DNA of 58,511 nt from Patescibacteria group bacterium (GCA_019745315.1 JAIETH010000001.1:257295-315805), one strand, 5' to 3'; shown: positions 8,068-15,840, numbered from the stretch's first letter. The notes: generated by a model not told the origin, from the sequence alone. Made by a program: numbers and translations.

Positions 8068-8090
8068 AGCACCATTCGGGTGCTTTTTTC
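8068..8090 (+). terminator. Terminator of the 7696 gene
   Basis: AGCACC-attcg-GGTGCT stem followed by TTTTTT, ending exactly at the folB stop on the other strand. Confidence 0.8.
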
Positions 8091-8432
8091 TTATCTCCCT
8101 CGCGTAATCGTCACCCCACACACTCCGTGTTTTAAAATATCGAGCTTTCGAATCGTTACTGACACTGATTCAATTTTTGGATTCTTTAAAATTCCAAGAG
8201 CAATATTTTCTCCAATTGATTCTATGAGCTTGAAAGATTGTTCTTCAAATTCTTTTCGCGCAATCTCATGCGCGTCCATGTAGTTGTAAGTTTTCTTGAT
8301 GCTATCACCCCACTCTCGTGGCTTTTGTCGTAGCTCAATATCACACTCAAAGCGCTGCGGCTTCGAACGCTCTGGCGCTCCAACGCCATGATTGCCAATA
8401 AACAAAAGATTGTTAAGAAAGATTGTATCCAT
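8091..8432 (-). CDS. folB: Dihydroneopterin aldolase family protein
   Basis: 113 aa, the normal FolB length. It shows FLNNLLFIGNHGVGAPERSK with the family's (H)GVxxxE turn, QRFECDIEL, YNYMDAHEIA, and the catalytic-helix region FKLIESIGENIALGIL. FolB cleaves 7,8-dihydroneopterin in folate synthesis, although related tunnelling-fold enzymes share these features. No other folate gene is near, so it may be a remnant or have another pterin-like substrate. Predicted leaderless: its -10 lies 6 bp before the ATG. Confidence 0.85.
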   Translation of the reverse strand: MDTIFLNNLLFIGNHGVGAPERSKPQRFECDIELRQKPREWGDSIKKTYNYMDAHEIARKEFEEQSFKLIESIGENIALGILKNPKIESVSVTIRKLDILKHGVCGVTITRGR

Positions 8433-8438
8433 AGGTAG

Positions 8439-8467
8439 AGTATACGTATTTCAAACACGAGCGCAAA
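8439..8467 (-). promoter_or_regulatory. folB promoter (leaderless type)
   Basis: Minus strand TTTGCG (8467-8462), 17-bp spacer, TATACT (8444-8439), 6 nt to ATG. Confidence 0.55.
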
Positions 8468-8468
8468 A

Positions 8469-9098
8469 CTACTTGGAAGGACGATTTACATTCCCTTCAT
8501 CAGCCAAACGCCAGAGATAACACGATGCTATCGTGCAATACGGATGCCATGTCTTTGCCAGTTTTTCCATTTTTGTAGCGTCTGGCAGCTCTTTGAGTTT
8601 AAACAATTTTTTAAATCCCTTTTTAATACCTAAATCGAGGGTCGGCAACACATCAAGGCGACCGAGGGTAAACATGAGGAACATATCAGCAGTCCATACA
8701 CCAATCCCCTTCACTGCAACGAGGTGTTCACGAATCTCTTCATCAGTCATCTCCGGGAACTTTTCTGGCTTAATAAATCCCTCTACAAATTTACGCGATA
8801 GATCATAGAGGTAATCTGTCTTTTGATTTGAAAGACCTGCAGCACGCAGCACCTCTCGTTCATGCCTTAAAAGCAACTTGGGTGTTGGTTTCTTTTTTGG
8901 AAAGAGGAGGAGAAATCGCTCGTGGATAGTCCCTGCCGCCTTTCCTGAAAGCTGCTGATAGATAATAGAGCGGCAGAGTGCCGCAAACGTATCGCCACCT
9001 TCCCCTATTTCAGGAGCTGCCAAGCGAGGTATGACGGAAGCCAAGCGCGCGTCTTGATTCAAATGTTTGAGTGCTTTTTTGAGTGTCTTGGAATCCAT
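8469..9098 (-). CDS. alkA: DNA-3-methyladenine glycosylase II-like (HhH-GPD) protein
   Basis: 209 aa. The HhH motif LVAVKGIGVWTADMFLMFTL and the following LPTLDLGIKKGF, which carries the catalytic Asp, identify an AlkA-type base-excision glycosylase; IIYQQLSGKAA is the conserved early helix. Lacks the N-terminal beta domain of E. coli AlkA, as in short bacterial and yeast MAG-like forms. The ATG at 9098 is chosen because the predicted transcript begins at it; an in-frame GTG-like start further upstream would lie before the transcription start. Divergent from the ATP-grasp gene. Confidence 0.9.
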   Translation of the reverse strand: MDSKTLKKALKHLNQDARLASVIPRLAAPEIGEGGDTFAALCRSIIYQQLSGKAAGTIHERFLLLFPKKKPTPKLLLRHEREVLRAAGLSNQKTDYLYDLSRKFVEGFIKPEKFPEMTDEEIREHLVAVKGIGVWTADMFLMFTLGRLDVLPTLDLGIKKGFKKLFKLKELPDATKMEKLAKTWHPYCTIASCYLWRLADEGNVNRPSK

Positions 9099-9106
9099 AT
9101 TTTCTG

Positions 9107-9157
9107 ATTGTACCATTCTGAACGATATTTGATAAAAAACCCTCTATGGGCTATGTT
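9107..9157. promoter_or_regulatory. Divergent promoter pair with overlapping -35 boxes
   Basis: Minus: TTATCA (9135-9130), 17 bp, TACAAT (9112-9107), 8 nt to the alkA ATG. Plus: TTGATA (9129-9134), 17 bp, TATGTT (9152-9157), 8 nt to the ATP-grasp ATG. The two -35 hexamers are the two strands of the same 7 bp (TTGATAA), so only one could be bound at a time. Confidence 0.6.
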
Positions 9158-9165
9158 TTGATGAC

Positions 9166-10197
9166 ATGAGAAAAATAAAGACATCAAAGGAATCTCTTGT
9201 CCTTGCTTCAACCTTGAAGAAAATTGCACCTCGCATTGGAGCGAGCGTTATTACTGAACCCGGATGGCATATTGCGGGACAGATCACCTTTAAAAACGGT
9301 ACGAAGTCCTATTTCAGATACAACACGCTTGACCTGAATCCTGTAGGAGCCTCTGACATCGCAAAGGATAAAGACTACGCAAATTTCTTTATGGAAAAAA
9401 TGGGATACCCTATTGTTCCAAAAAGTAAAACATTTTTTTCAGATAGCTGGGCAGAAGCAATCGGTGCTAAAAAACGCACAATTGATTTTGCCTATGCGTA
9501 TGCAGAAAAAATTGGCTTCCCTGTAGTGGTGAAACCCAATAGCGGCAGCCAAGGAGCAGGAGTCGCATTTGTTTCAAATAAAAAAGAATTTTATACAGCG
9601 CTTAAAGATATATTTAGAACGGACAGAATTGCTCTGATACAAAAGCCAGTACAGGGGCATGACTATCGCATCGTAGTTCTTGGCAACAAAGTAATTTCTG
9701 CGTACGAGCGGATACCACTCAGCATTACAGGAGACGGTCACAGAACGATCACACAACTTCTCACAAACAAACAAAGAGAATTTGTAAAAGAGAAACGTGA
9801 TACGCGTATAAAAATTAATGACCCACGTATCGCCCTTAAACTCAAAAAACAAAAACTTTCACTAACATCAATACCTCAAAAAGGTGAGCATGTATTTTTA
9901 CTCGATAACGCAAATCTCTCTACTGGAGGAGATTCCCTTGATGTAACAAAAAGTATTCACGCTGATTTTAAAAAACTCGCAATACAACTCACACGCGATA
10001 TGGGGCTTACACTCTGTGGCGTCGATCTTATGATCGATGGCGATATTACAAAAAAAGCCATATCTGGCACCTACTATATTCTTGAAATAAATGCAGCGCC
10101 GGGACTCGACCACTATGTGCGAGGAGGTAAAGAACAAGAAAAAATTGTTGAAGATCTCTATCTCGAAGTATTGAAACGATTAGAAAAAAAGAAATAG
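9166..10197 (+). CDS. ATP-grasp domain protein (cyanophycin synthetase / glutathione synthetase-like ligase)
   Basis: 343 aa. Hallmarks of the ATP-grasp fold: FPVVVKPNSGSQGAGVAFV (nucleotide-binding Lys and glycine loop), IALIQKPVQGHDYRIVVLGNKVISAYERIP, the CGVDLMIDGD strand and the metal-binding YYILEINAAPGLDHY. Most like the central domain of cyanophycin synthetases and GshF-type ligases, which join an amino acid to a carboxylate using ATP. It lacks the Mur-ligase half of true cyanophycin synthetase, so the substrate cannot be stated. Predicted leaderless. Confidence 0.85.
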   Translation: MRKIKTSKESLVLASTLKKIAPRIGASVITEPGWHIAGQITFKNGTKSYFRYNTLDLNPVGASDIAKDKDYANFFMEKMGYPIVPKSKTFFSDSWAEAIGAKKRTIDFAYAYAEKIGFPVVVKPNSGSQGAGVAFVSNKKEFYTALKDIFRTDRIALIQKPVQGHDYRIVVLGNKVISAYERIPLSITGDGHRTITQLLTNKQREFVKEKRDTRIKINDPRIALKLKKQKLSLTSIPQKGEHVFLLDNANLSTGGDSLDVTKSIHADFKKLAIQLTRDMGLTLCGVDLMIDGDITKKAISGTYYILEINAAPGLDHYVRGGKEQEKIVEDLYLEVLKRLEKKK

Positions 10198-10204
10198 ACA
10201 CCAA

Positions 10205-10225
10205 GGGCGGCACTCTGTGCCGCCC
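10205..10225 (-). terminator. G+C-rich hairpin between ATP-grasp gene and the 10247 gene
   Basis: Perfect 9-bp stem GGGCGGCAC / GTGCCGCCC with a 3-nt loop. No clean T-run on either side; the minus side (TTGGTGTCTATTTC) is the better fit. Probably ends the minus-strand gene. Confidence 0.45.
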
Positions 10226-10246
10226 ACCTCACATCTCGCATTCGGA

Positions 10247-10558
10247 TCAATCGACCCGAAAAAGAACTTTCAGATTGCACGAGTCTCGAAGACCGCTCAC
10301 CCATGCAACGCGCCGCATGCCTGTGCCCTCAATACGCAGAATTGTGCGCACCACGCCTTCTCCCCAGTAGACAGGCGAGCAGACCTTGTCTCCAACCCGA
10401 AGCTCCGAAGCATTCGGATTTTCGACTGGCGCATCTGCGAGACTGCGAGCATCTGCTCGTTGCTTCGCAATCACGGAAATGACCGCGGAACGGTGCGAAC
10501 GTTTTGCCTTGCTCCATGCAGCGGCCATCCCCCGTTCTTTCCGATACCTACCCGGCAT
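10247..10558 (-). CDS. Small G+C-rich protein with CarD/KOW-like turn, unknown
   Basis: 103 aa from the ATG at 10558. The C-terminal half (LRVGDKVCSPVYWGEGVV then RTILRIEG) resembles the small beta-barrel start of CarD/KOW-type domains; the N-terminal half is basic and helical. The frame stays open upstream to 10762, but that stretch is A+T-rich and low-complexity, and a TATACT-type -10 lies near 10616, so the short form is preferred. GGAG lies 11 nt before the ATG. Composition is unlike its neighbours. Function unknown. Confidence 0.6.
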   Translation of the reverse strand: MPGRYRKERGMAAAWSKAKRSHRSAVISVIAKQRADARSLADAPVENPNASELRVGDKVCSPVYWGEGVVRTILRIEGTGMRRVAWVSGLRDSCNLKVLFRVD

Positions 10559-10846
10559 CGGCTCAGAGTCTCCAAACAATGGCACTCTCCCTTTTGGACC
10601 CCCCCTCAGGCACCATAGCCCAAGTATAAATATTTTGCCATTAATTTTCTCAGATGTACAATCACTCTTTCTCTTTTTGTCTAAATCTGGTATAACTGAG
10701 CCGTGTTGATTTGAGCCATTTTTTGGTTTTGGTCGATGCTTAGGAGGTTTTAGATTAGTCATTTTGATTAATTTCTATCTACGGGGGTAGCCTCTCAGAC
10801 TGTTTTCTCCTTGTCTATCATTCGATAGCCTCACAGGAGCAGTACA

Positions 10847-10897
10847 CCTTTTGGATATTTTTGTTCGATCGTTGATCTCCAAAAATATCTCAAAAGG
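10847..10897. repeat. Long inverted repeat in the tRNA-Glu leader
   Basis: The 17-nt arm starting CCTTTTGGATATTT (10847-10863) pairs with the arm at 10880-10897 with a single bulged base; the loop is 16 nt. Part of a chain of hairpins (also around 10798-10843 and 10900-10926) in front of the tRNA-like sequence. Confidence 0.75.
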
Positions 10898-10899
10898 TT

Positions 10900-10926
10900 C
10901 CAAATTAATCCCCCGGATTAATTTGG
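10900..10926 (+). other. Perfect 12-bp hairpin with CCC loop abutting the tRNA-like copy
   Basis: Arm CCAAATTAATCC, loop CCC, arm GGATTAATTTGG. The last two G are also the first two bases of the tRNA-Glu-like sequence. A hairpin of the same size (12 bp, GGG loop) sits in the tRNA-Asn leader at 53122-53148. Confidence 0.8.
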
Positions 10927-11013
10927 CCCTATCGTCTAACGGTTAGGCCGTCGAAGCATCTCCCAGAAGCTTCGACCCTTATCAGGCGAAAATCCGAAGT
11001 TCAGAAGTTGTAT
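10925..11013 (+). pseudogene. Degenerate tRNA-Glu-like copy
   Basis: The first 23 nt (10925-10947) are identical to the first 23 nt of the true tRNA-Glu at 11014. The anticodon arm is replaced by an 8-bp hairpin (GTCGAAGC / GCTTCGAC, 11-nt loop). Further on, GGCGAAAATCCGAAGTTC still resembles GGCGTAAATCCGGGTTC of the real gene. The 3' acceptor strand is missing, so no cloverleaf can close. Seen directly; whether it is decay or a functional leader is unknown. Confidence 0.7.
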
Positions 11014-11088
11014 GGCCCTATCGTCTAACGGTTAGGACAGCGCCCTTTCACGGCGTAAATCCGGGTTCGATTCCCGGTAGGGTCACCA
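11014..11088 (+). tRNA. tRNA-Glu (anticodon TTC)
   Basis: Complete cloverleaf: acceptor GGCCCTA / TAGGGTC, D arm GTCT/GGAC, anticodon arm GCGCC-CTTTCAC-GGCGT with TTC anticodon, T arm CCGGG-TTCGATT-CCCGG, discriminator A and encoded CCA. The integrated element begins 21 bp after its end. Confidence 0.97.
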
Positions 11089-11109
11089 AAGAGAGAGCTA
11101 GTTCGAGCG

Positions 11110-11126
11110 CTCGAGAAGGGTCGAGA
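11110..11126 (+). repeat. Left attachment-site repeat (attL candidate)
   Basis: CTCGAGAAGGGTCGAGA, identical to 23688-23704. It sits inside a larger inverted repeat with arms GCTAGTTC and GAACTAGC, as expected for the imperfect palindromes bound by serine integrases. Confidence 0.8.
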
Positions 11127-11130
11127 ACTA

Positions 11131-11169
11131 GCAAACAAAAACCACCCTTGAAAGGTGGTTTTTGTTTGC
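11131..11169. terminator. Bidirectional terminator at the left end of the element
   Basis: Perfect 16-bp stem GCAAACAAAAACCACC and its complement with a 7-nt loop, with T-rich arms in both directions. It separates tRNA-Glu from the DUF4304-like gene. Confidence 0.85.
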
Positions 11170-11183
11170 CTCCAATGTAAAGA

Positions 11184-12092
11184 TTAGAGCATCCTCAGTG
11201 CCGCTATTCGCAATCTGGATGTATCTTCTTTATTTGAAAATAAAGTGGGGTTTTCGAGTTTGTAGAATTGATTATGGTACCTCTTAATGTATTTTTCAAA
11301 GAAAGTCTCGTCATGGTACCAAGTTTTAATAAGATTGTCTGGATCACTATCAAAATCCTTGAGATTAACTAATGCGCTATCTAGTATCTTGGCGTGTCTA
11401 TGCGCTCCAATCGCTTTATACGCATCAATTTGATACTTAACTAACTGGGGCTCAAAAACTAAAAGTGTCGTGAGTCCACCCCTATAAAAAGACACCTCTG
11501 CTTGCATGGTAAACACAGTAGCCCAAACTGCTTCAGGAAGTTTTAAAATATTATTGAAACTAAATTGATTAATATCACCACCTTCAACCACCGTATCATA
11601 TACAAACCACTCAATTTCTTCATCAGATAATTCATTTAGTAATTCTGAATTAAAGACCAGAGATGGTGGAAGCAGTTGAGTTCCTGAAATAAAATAATCC
11701 TCTTCAATCAAAAAATCCTTTAATAAAATTTTTGTTAAGTAATCATACTTATTCTTCAAACTAAAGGATGGACGACTATAGGTATACCAGAAATTTCCTC
11801 CTAACCTATGCCGATTAAAAGCAGAAAAAGCATCTATTTTTCCTTCAAAATTTATCACCTCCTCCTTGGTTGCGCGTCCAATTTCTACAGCAAATGAACC
11901 CCCTTCACGATGATTAAATTGAAAAGATACCAAATCAACAAAATCACCTCTATGTCTCCTAAAGTGTGGCATTGAACCCTTGAAACCGATCTTGCGTAAG
12001 AAAGGAACGAATTTGGTTTTTAAGCTATCTCTCATTAGCTTACCCTCATCAGCATTACTTATATTTCTACCTATTGGTACCTGATTATTCAT
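11184..12092 (-). CDS. DUF4304-DUF4375 (DMP19-like) fusion protein
   Basis: 302 aa. Residues 20-130 (LKTKFVPFLRKIGFKG, HRGDFVDLVSFQFN, FAVEIG) look like DUF4304. Residues 150-260 (SDEEIEWFVYDTVVEGGDINQFSFN ... ) look like the DUF4375/DMP19 all-helical domain with its GGxxQFxxN core. Both families are found in toxin-immunity and phage-related contexts, and members have no established enzyme activity. First gene of the left arm, divergent from the XRE regulator and sharing with it a palindromic operator candidate. Confidence 0.6.
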   Translation of the reverse strand: MNNQVPIGRNISNADEGKLMRDSLKTKFVPFLRKIGFKGSMPHFRRHRGDFVDLVSFQFNHREGGSFAVEIGRATKEEVINFEGKIDAFSAFNRHRLGGNFWYTYSRPSFSLKNKYDYLTKILLKDFLIEEDYFISGTQLLPPSLVFNSELLNELSDEEIEWFVYDTVVEGGDINQFSFNNILKLPEAVWATVFTMQAEVSFYRGGLTTLLVFEPQLVKYQIDAYKAIGAHRHAKILDSALVNLKDFDSDPDNLIKTWYHDETFFEKYIKRYHNQFYKLENPTLFSNKEDTSRLRIAALRML

Positions 12093-12113
12093 TACTAAAG
12101 ACTATGACAAAAT

Positions 12114-12129
12114 TTTACCTCTAGGTAAA
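12114..12129. promoter_or_regulatory. Candidate operator palindrome
   Basis: TTTACC-tcta-GGTAAA, a 6-4-6 perfect palindrome between the divergent 11184 and 12229 genes. A plausible site for the adjacent XRE protein; that is inference. Confidence 0.45.
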
Positions 12130-12228
12130 GAGGCAAAATGAGTTACGAAATCAATATATAGGCAGGTCTTGTTTTATTGTAATATCGGAAATTTGAATAT
12201 TGCCTTTCCCGATACACGATAGTAGTAT

Positions 12229-12450
12229 ATGAAGAAGTCAATCCACACAAAAGAGCATTCTGATTTTACAGAACGCCTTCGCTCTGCCAGACTAGAAACG
12301 GGTTTGACACAGGTTCAAGTTGCTAAGAAGTTAAAGCGTCCCCAGTCCTACATTTCTAATATTGAATCGGGGCAACAACGAGTTGATGTGATTGAATTAC
12401 AAACATTTGCAAAGTTGTACGGGAAAGATATTACATTTTTTGTTAAATAA
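12229..12450 (+). CDS. XRE-family (Cro/CI-type) helix-turn-helix regulator
   Basis: 73 aa, essentially one HTH_3 domain: FTERLRSARLETGLTQVQVAKKL then the recognition helix PQSYISNIESGQQRVD and a final helix LQTFAKLYG. No oligomerisation or ligand domain. Size and place at the divergent start of the element's left arm suggest a Cro-like switch for the element. No clear ribosome-binding site. Confidence 0.88.
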   Translation: MKKSIHTKEHSDFTERLRSARLETGLTQVQVAKKLKRPQSYISNIESGQQRVDVIELQTFAKLYGKDITFFVK

Positions 12451-12454
12451 GATT

Positions 12455-12976
12455 ATGTTGAATAATAAATTTATTATTGCAGGAATAATTATCGTCGGTA
12501 TTTTAGCTTTTTTTGCCTACGACAATTCTAAAAACAAGACAGATAACATATCTGATGTAAACGAAGAATACCTATTAAGTTTGCCAAATATGGGTTTTGA
12601 AATTACTTTCCCGACAGAACCTGAATTTAACAGAACAGATGGAGAGGACTTTACTCGTCACTCATGGTCGTATATTGATGACACTACTCTTGGCAATCGT
12701 AATGCTCTTTTTATACAAGCTGAAAATAATCTGTATGCATACAACAGTAGCCAGGAGAATTTTATTGAAGAAGTTGCAAGACTGTATAGCGGTGTAGTGG
12801 TACGAATGGAAAAAGATTCTAATGCACCAGCTACAGACTATGAGATATCTAGTGAGGACCAGACAATTGTGGGACGGATCGTTGATATAGGTGAATGGAC
12901 TTTTGTGATCAGTAACCACTTTGAGCAATCAAATAGCCACCCTGATTTTATTTCAAGTTTCCGAAATCTTGAATGA
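12455..12976 (+). CDS. Membrane-anchored protein, unknown
   Basis: 173 aa from the ATG at 12455, 4 nt after the XRE stop. One N-terminal membrane helix (residues 6-24, FIIAGIIIVGILAFFAYD) and an exported acidic domain of about 145 aa with LPNMGFEITFPTEPEF. This resembles the small beta-rich periplasmic/surface domains found after a TM in parcubacterial proteins. No named family recognised. Confidence 0.65.
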   Translation: MLNNKFIIAGIIIVGILAFFAYDNSKNKTDNISDVNEEYLLSLPNMGFEITFPTEPEFNRTDGEDFTRHSWSYIDDTTLGNRNALFIQAENNLYAYNSSQENFIEEVARLYSGVVVRMEKDSNAPATDYEISSEDQTIVGRIVDIGEWTFVISNHFEQSNSHPDFISSFRNLE

Positions 12977-13026
12977 CAGATTAATTTTCTAAATAATTAC
13001 TAGATATAAAGAATAAAGAGTATTGT

Positions 13027-13791
13027 ATGAGAACAAAAAATATTATTATTGCTTTAATGATTGGTGTTGTACTTATACCGTCCATTTCATTTGCTCAGAT
13101 ATCACCCACTCGTGACGAACTTACATCACAACTAATTGTAAGTCTATTACAACAGATAAAATTGCTTCAAGCACAACTTGCAACGTTACAAAAAAGCTCA
13201 ACCGCAAATGGAGTATCTGGACTCACTATCTCTCTTAGCAAGCTTGAAGCAAAATCTAATTCTGCTCAAGTATCTTGGATCACCTCTATTTCCGCAGAAT
13301 CAAAAGTGATAATTTCAAAATCACCAATTTCATCAAGTAGCAAGAATGGTCAACGAGAAATATCGTCCAATAACGGTACTTCTACAAAAGGTTTTGCTGA
13401 TATTAAAAATCTTGAACAAGATACAAAATATTATTATTTAATTAAAGCTACCGCTAAAGATTCTGACGTTCAGCTAAATGGAACATTCACTACCCCAAAG
13501 AGCGCCGAGCAGATTGCAAAAGAAAAGCGGGATGAACTGACACAAAAGAATAATCTTCAGAAACAGGCTTCCATTATTAAAGAATTGAAGGCTATTGATG
13601 ATGAATGTAGCCCAAGCGGTTGTGACTACGGGTTACGTTATCAACAGGAATGGAATCAACTGATAAGTGAACTGAAGGCAGTTGGAGGTTCTTACGAAGG
13701 TAGCTGTTTATTTGATCTAGTAGGAAATCGAAGTGCTATCTCTTCTAACAACCGTCACCTATCTTGGCAGTGTGTTGGCTGGGGTGGATAA
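13027..13791 (+). CDS. Secreted protein with fibronectin-III-like domain
   Basis: 254 aa. Signal peptide (MRTKNIIIALMIGVVLIPSISFAQ, cleavage after SFA). Then an amphipathic helix LIVSLLQQIKLLQAQLATLQ, a motif repeatedly seen after the signal peptide in parcubacterial surface proteins. Residues 70-160 read as an FnIII-like sandwich (VSWITSISAESKVIIS, DIKNLEQDTKYYYLIKATAKD). The tail has a CSPSGCDYG cysteine pair. Probably exported and bound at the cell surface; role unknown. Confidence 0.7.
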   Translation: MRTKNIIIALMIGVVLIPSISFAQISPTRDELTSQLIVSLLQQIKLLQAQLATLQKSSTANGVSGLTISLSKLEAKSNSAQVSWITSISAESKVIISKSPISSSSKNGQREISSNNGTSTKGFADIKNLEQDTKYYYLIKATAKDSDVQLNGTFTTPKSAEQIAKEKRDELTQKNNLQKQASIIKELKAIDDECSPSGCDYGLRYQQEWNQLISELKAVGGSYEGSCLFDLVGNRSAISSNNRHLSWQCVGWGG

Positions 13792-13801
13792 TTGTCATAA
13801 A

Positions 13802-14491
13802 ATGCTAAATTTCTCAACAAAAGAAAAGCGAGACATGGATGAAAAGCTCTATTCTGTAGTCGTAGAAGAATTAGAGGGTGGAACCATTAATAAAGCACTC
13901 TGGGCAAAGGCTTTGGCTGATTCTGATAGTGACAAAGATAAAACTCAGGCTCTGTATATCAAATTGAGAGTACAGAAATTGTACGACGAGATGAATTTTG
14001 AAAAAGAAAATCGAGCCGCCGCTGAGAGAGCAAATACTGTAGCTGAAAATAAAAAAGTGAAAGTTGAAAAAACTATTGAAACACTTTCAACCACAACACA
14101 AAAACTAATTTCACTGTTCCAGTGGTTAACAGGACTGATGTTAGTTCTAGGAATTGTAGGCCTGTTTTTGGCTTACATTACTTTCTCTGTTAGTGACGAC
14201 TGGAGTTGGCAAGTCATCTTTTTCTCTGGTATAGCTTTCACGGTATTTGGTAGCTATTTGTCCTACCAATGCTTCAAAATAACCAAAATTACTGACCAGA
14301 GACAGTTGAGAAAAAAATTGAATACGTTTTTCTTCATTCTAATTCCTTTCTCAGCTATAGGTACAATTATTGGGTTATTGATGCCTCTAATTGCACTAGT
14401 ACTGTTCATAAATTGCATATCGCTAATTATAAATGCTGTGAAATACAATAATGCTTTTGCGTATGCTATGAGGAACAACCTCGTAAAGTAG
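13802..14491 (+). CDS. Multi-pass membrane protein with N-terminal helical domain
   Basis: 229 aa. N-terminal DMDEKLYSVVVEELEGGTI then ALWAKALADSDSDKDKTQALYIKLRVQKL, a soluble motif present in many bacterial membrane proteins of unknown role. A coiled-coil stretch follows, then four hydrophobic helices between residues 105 and 220. The start at 13802 is 10 nt after the preceding stop; the frame is open upstream but overlaps the secreted-protein gene. Cargo of the element, function unknown. Confidence 0.65.
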   Translation: MLNFSTKEKRDMDEKLYSVVVEELEGGTINKALWAKALADSDSDKDKTQALYIKLRVQKLYDEMNFEKENRAAAERANTVAENKKVKVEKTIETLSTTTQKLISLFQWLTGLMLVLGIVGLFLAYITFSVSDDWSWQVIFFSGIAFTVFGSYLSYQCFKITKITDQRQLRKKLNTFFFILIPFSAIGTIIGLLMPLIALVLFINCISLIINAVKYNNAFAYAMRNNLVK

Positions 14492-14535
14492 AACTAACAA
14501 TTAGGCTCGAGATTAATATTTTTAGCTCAAGGTAT

Positions 14536-15816
14536 TTATACTAGTATCATCACACCCTGCTTAAGAGATATCTGGTTATTTACACACTCCAAGACAGATC
14601 TCTGTTCAAGTATCGTTCCCTCAGTAAGCACGAATCTTGCATAATCTCGCACATCAATTGATTCAATTTTCTCAGTCTTCTTCTTGCCCAGAAACATTGC
14701 TTGAAGCTTCTTAAATTTCTGAATTTCAGCATTGAGCTTAGTGTTTAGTTTTACCTGATCAAGACTTATAGTATCAAGCATTTTGATCATAGCTGTAATG
14801 AGATCAGTTTCGTTTATGGCTGGGTTTTTGCAGTCTCTATCTTTTGCCTTGGTACAACGATAATAAACATACCGATTCACCCCACCCTCTTTGAGCTTCT
14901 TAAACTTTTCATCGGCTGTAATACCAGAACCACAAACTCCACACTTCATAATACGAGTGAATGCAAACTCTTTGCCCTGCGACTTTATAACCTGAGACTT
15001 AATAGAGTTTCTGGTCTCATTAAATAGCTCTTTGGTTATGAGGGGTGTGTGTTTGCCTTCATACCAGATACCAGCACCCTGCGGAAACTCAAATTTACCG
15101 TAGTAGAAGGTGTTATTTATTATTTTAAACACATTTCCAATACTTAAGTGATAGCCACGTAAGGTTCTAAAGTTTAAATCGTATTTGAGCCATGCATGTA
15201 CCTTTGAAGCACTCCATTTCTCATAGGCAATTTTCTCGAAGACTTGCCGTATAACATCCGCTCGTTCAGGGTCGATTTCCACCTCACATTTAGCTAGTCG
15301 CCCATCAACTTTCCTGTACCCTGTAGGTGGCTGGGCTGGCCACAAACCCATCTCACATCTCGTCCTCATCCCACGCTTCACATTGATACTTTTATTGTCG
15401 TTCTCGAGTTTGGCTTGAGAACATAGAATCATAAGGAGGAATTTATCACTTGGTGAATTAGTGAAATTCTGCCCAAACGTCTTAATCGTGATGAGCTTCT
15501 TTTGATCCATTCTATCTACCAATTTTCCTAAGTCTCCAGCGTTACGAGACAATCTATCGGGTGCCCAAGTAATAATGGCGTTGAAGAAGCCATTATCAAT
15601 ATCTTTCACAATCTCCTCAAACACAGGTCTCTGACTTGATTCCTTAGCTGAATGTGACTCACGCCTAATCTCTACTATATTAAGCTTTTCTCGCTCTGCT
15701 ATTTGGGTCATTTCCTTGATTTGTGAATCAATCGAAAGTGCCTGTTTTTCGTCGCCCTCTGTCGACTTACGAGCATACAAGCAATATCTATTTTCACTTT
15801 CTAACACCTCTGTCAT
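14536..15816 (-). CDS. Large serine recombinase (resolvase/invertase family integrase)
   Basis: 426 aa. N-terminal catalytic domain with the nucleophile region YCLYARKSTEGDEKQALSID and ITWAPDRLSRNAGDLGKLVD; the Recombinase domain (about 160-260, PTGYRK, then AYEKWSASKVHAWL); and a zinc ribbon CGVCGSGITADEK ... YYRCTKAKDRDC. The C-terminal coiled coil is short. Such enzymes integrate by recombining attP and attB without host factors. Placed in the middle of the element and presumably the enzyme acting on the 17-bp repeats. Confidence 0.93.
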   Translation of the reverse strand: MTEVLESENRYCLYARKSTEGDEKQALSIDSQIKEMTQIAEREKLNIVEIRRESHSAKESSQRPVFEEIVKDIDNGFFNAIITWAPDRLSRNAGDLGKLVDRMDQKKLITIKTFGQNFTNSPSDKFLLMILCSQAKLENDNKSINVKRGMRTRCEMGLWPAQPPTGYRKVDGRLAKCEVEIDPERADVIRQVFEKIAYEKWSASKVHAWLKYDLNFRTLRGYHLSIGNVFKIINNTFYYGKFEFPQGAGIWYEGKHTPLITKELFNETRNSIKSQVIKSQGKEFAFTRIMKCGVCGSGITADEKFKKLKEGGVNRYVYYRCTKAKDRDCKNPAINETDLITAMIKMLDTISLDQVKLNTKLNAEIQKFKKLQAMFLGKKKTEKIESIDVRDYARFVLTEGTILEQRSVLECVNNQISLKQGVMILV

Positions 15817-15840
15817 GTATTAATTAATGACAGAACCAAA

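Noticed and set aside
10217-10618. Plus-strand open frame opposite the 10247-10558 gene
   Set aside because: Low-complexity sequence with no ribosome-binding site; the minus frame has a domain-like pattern and a promoter-like -10.
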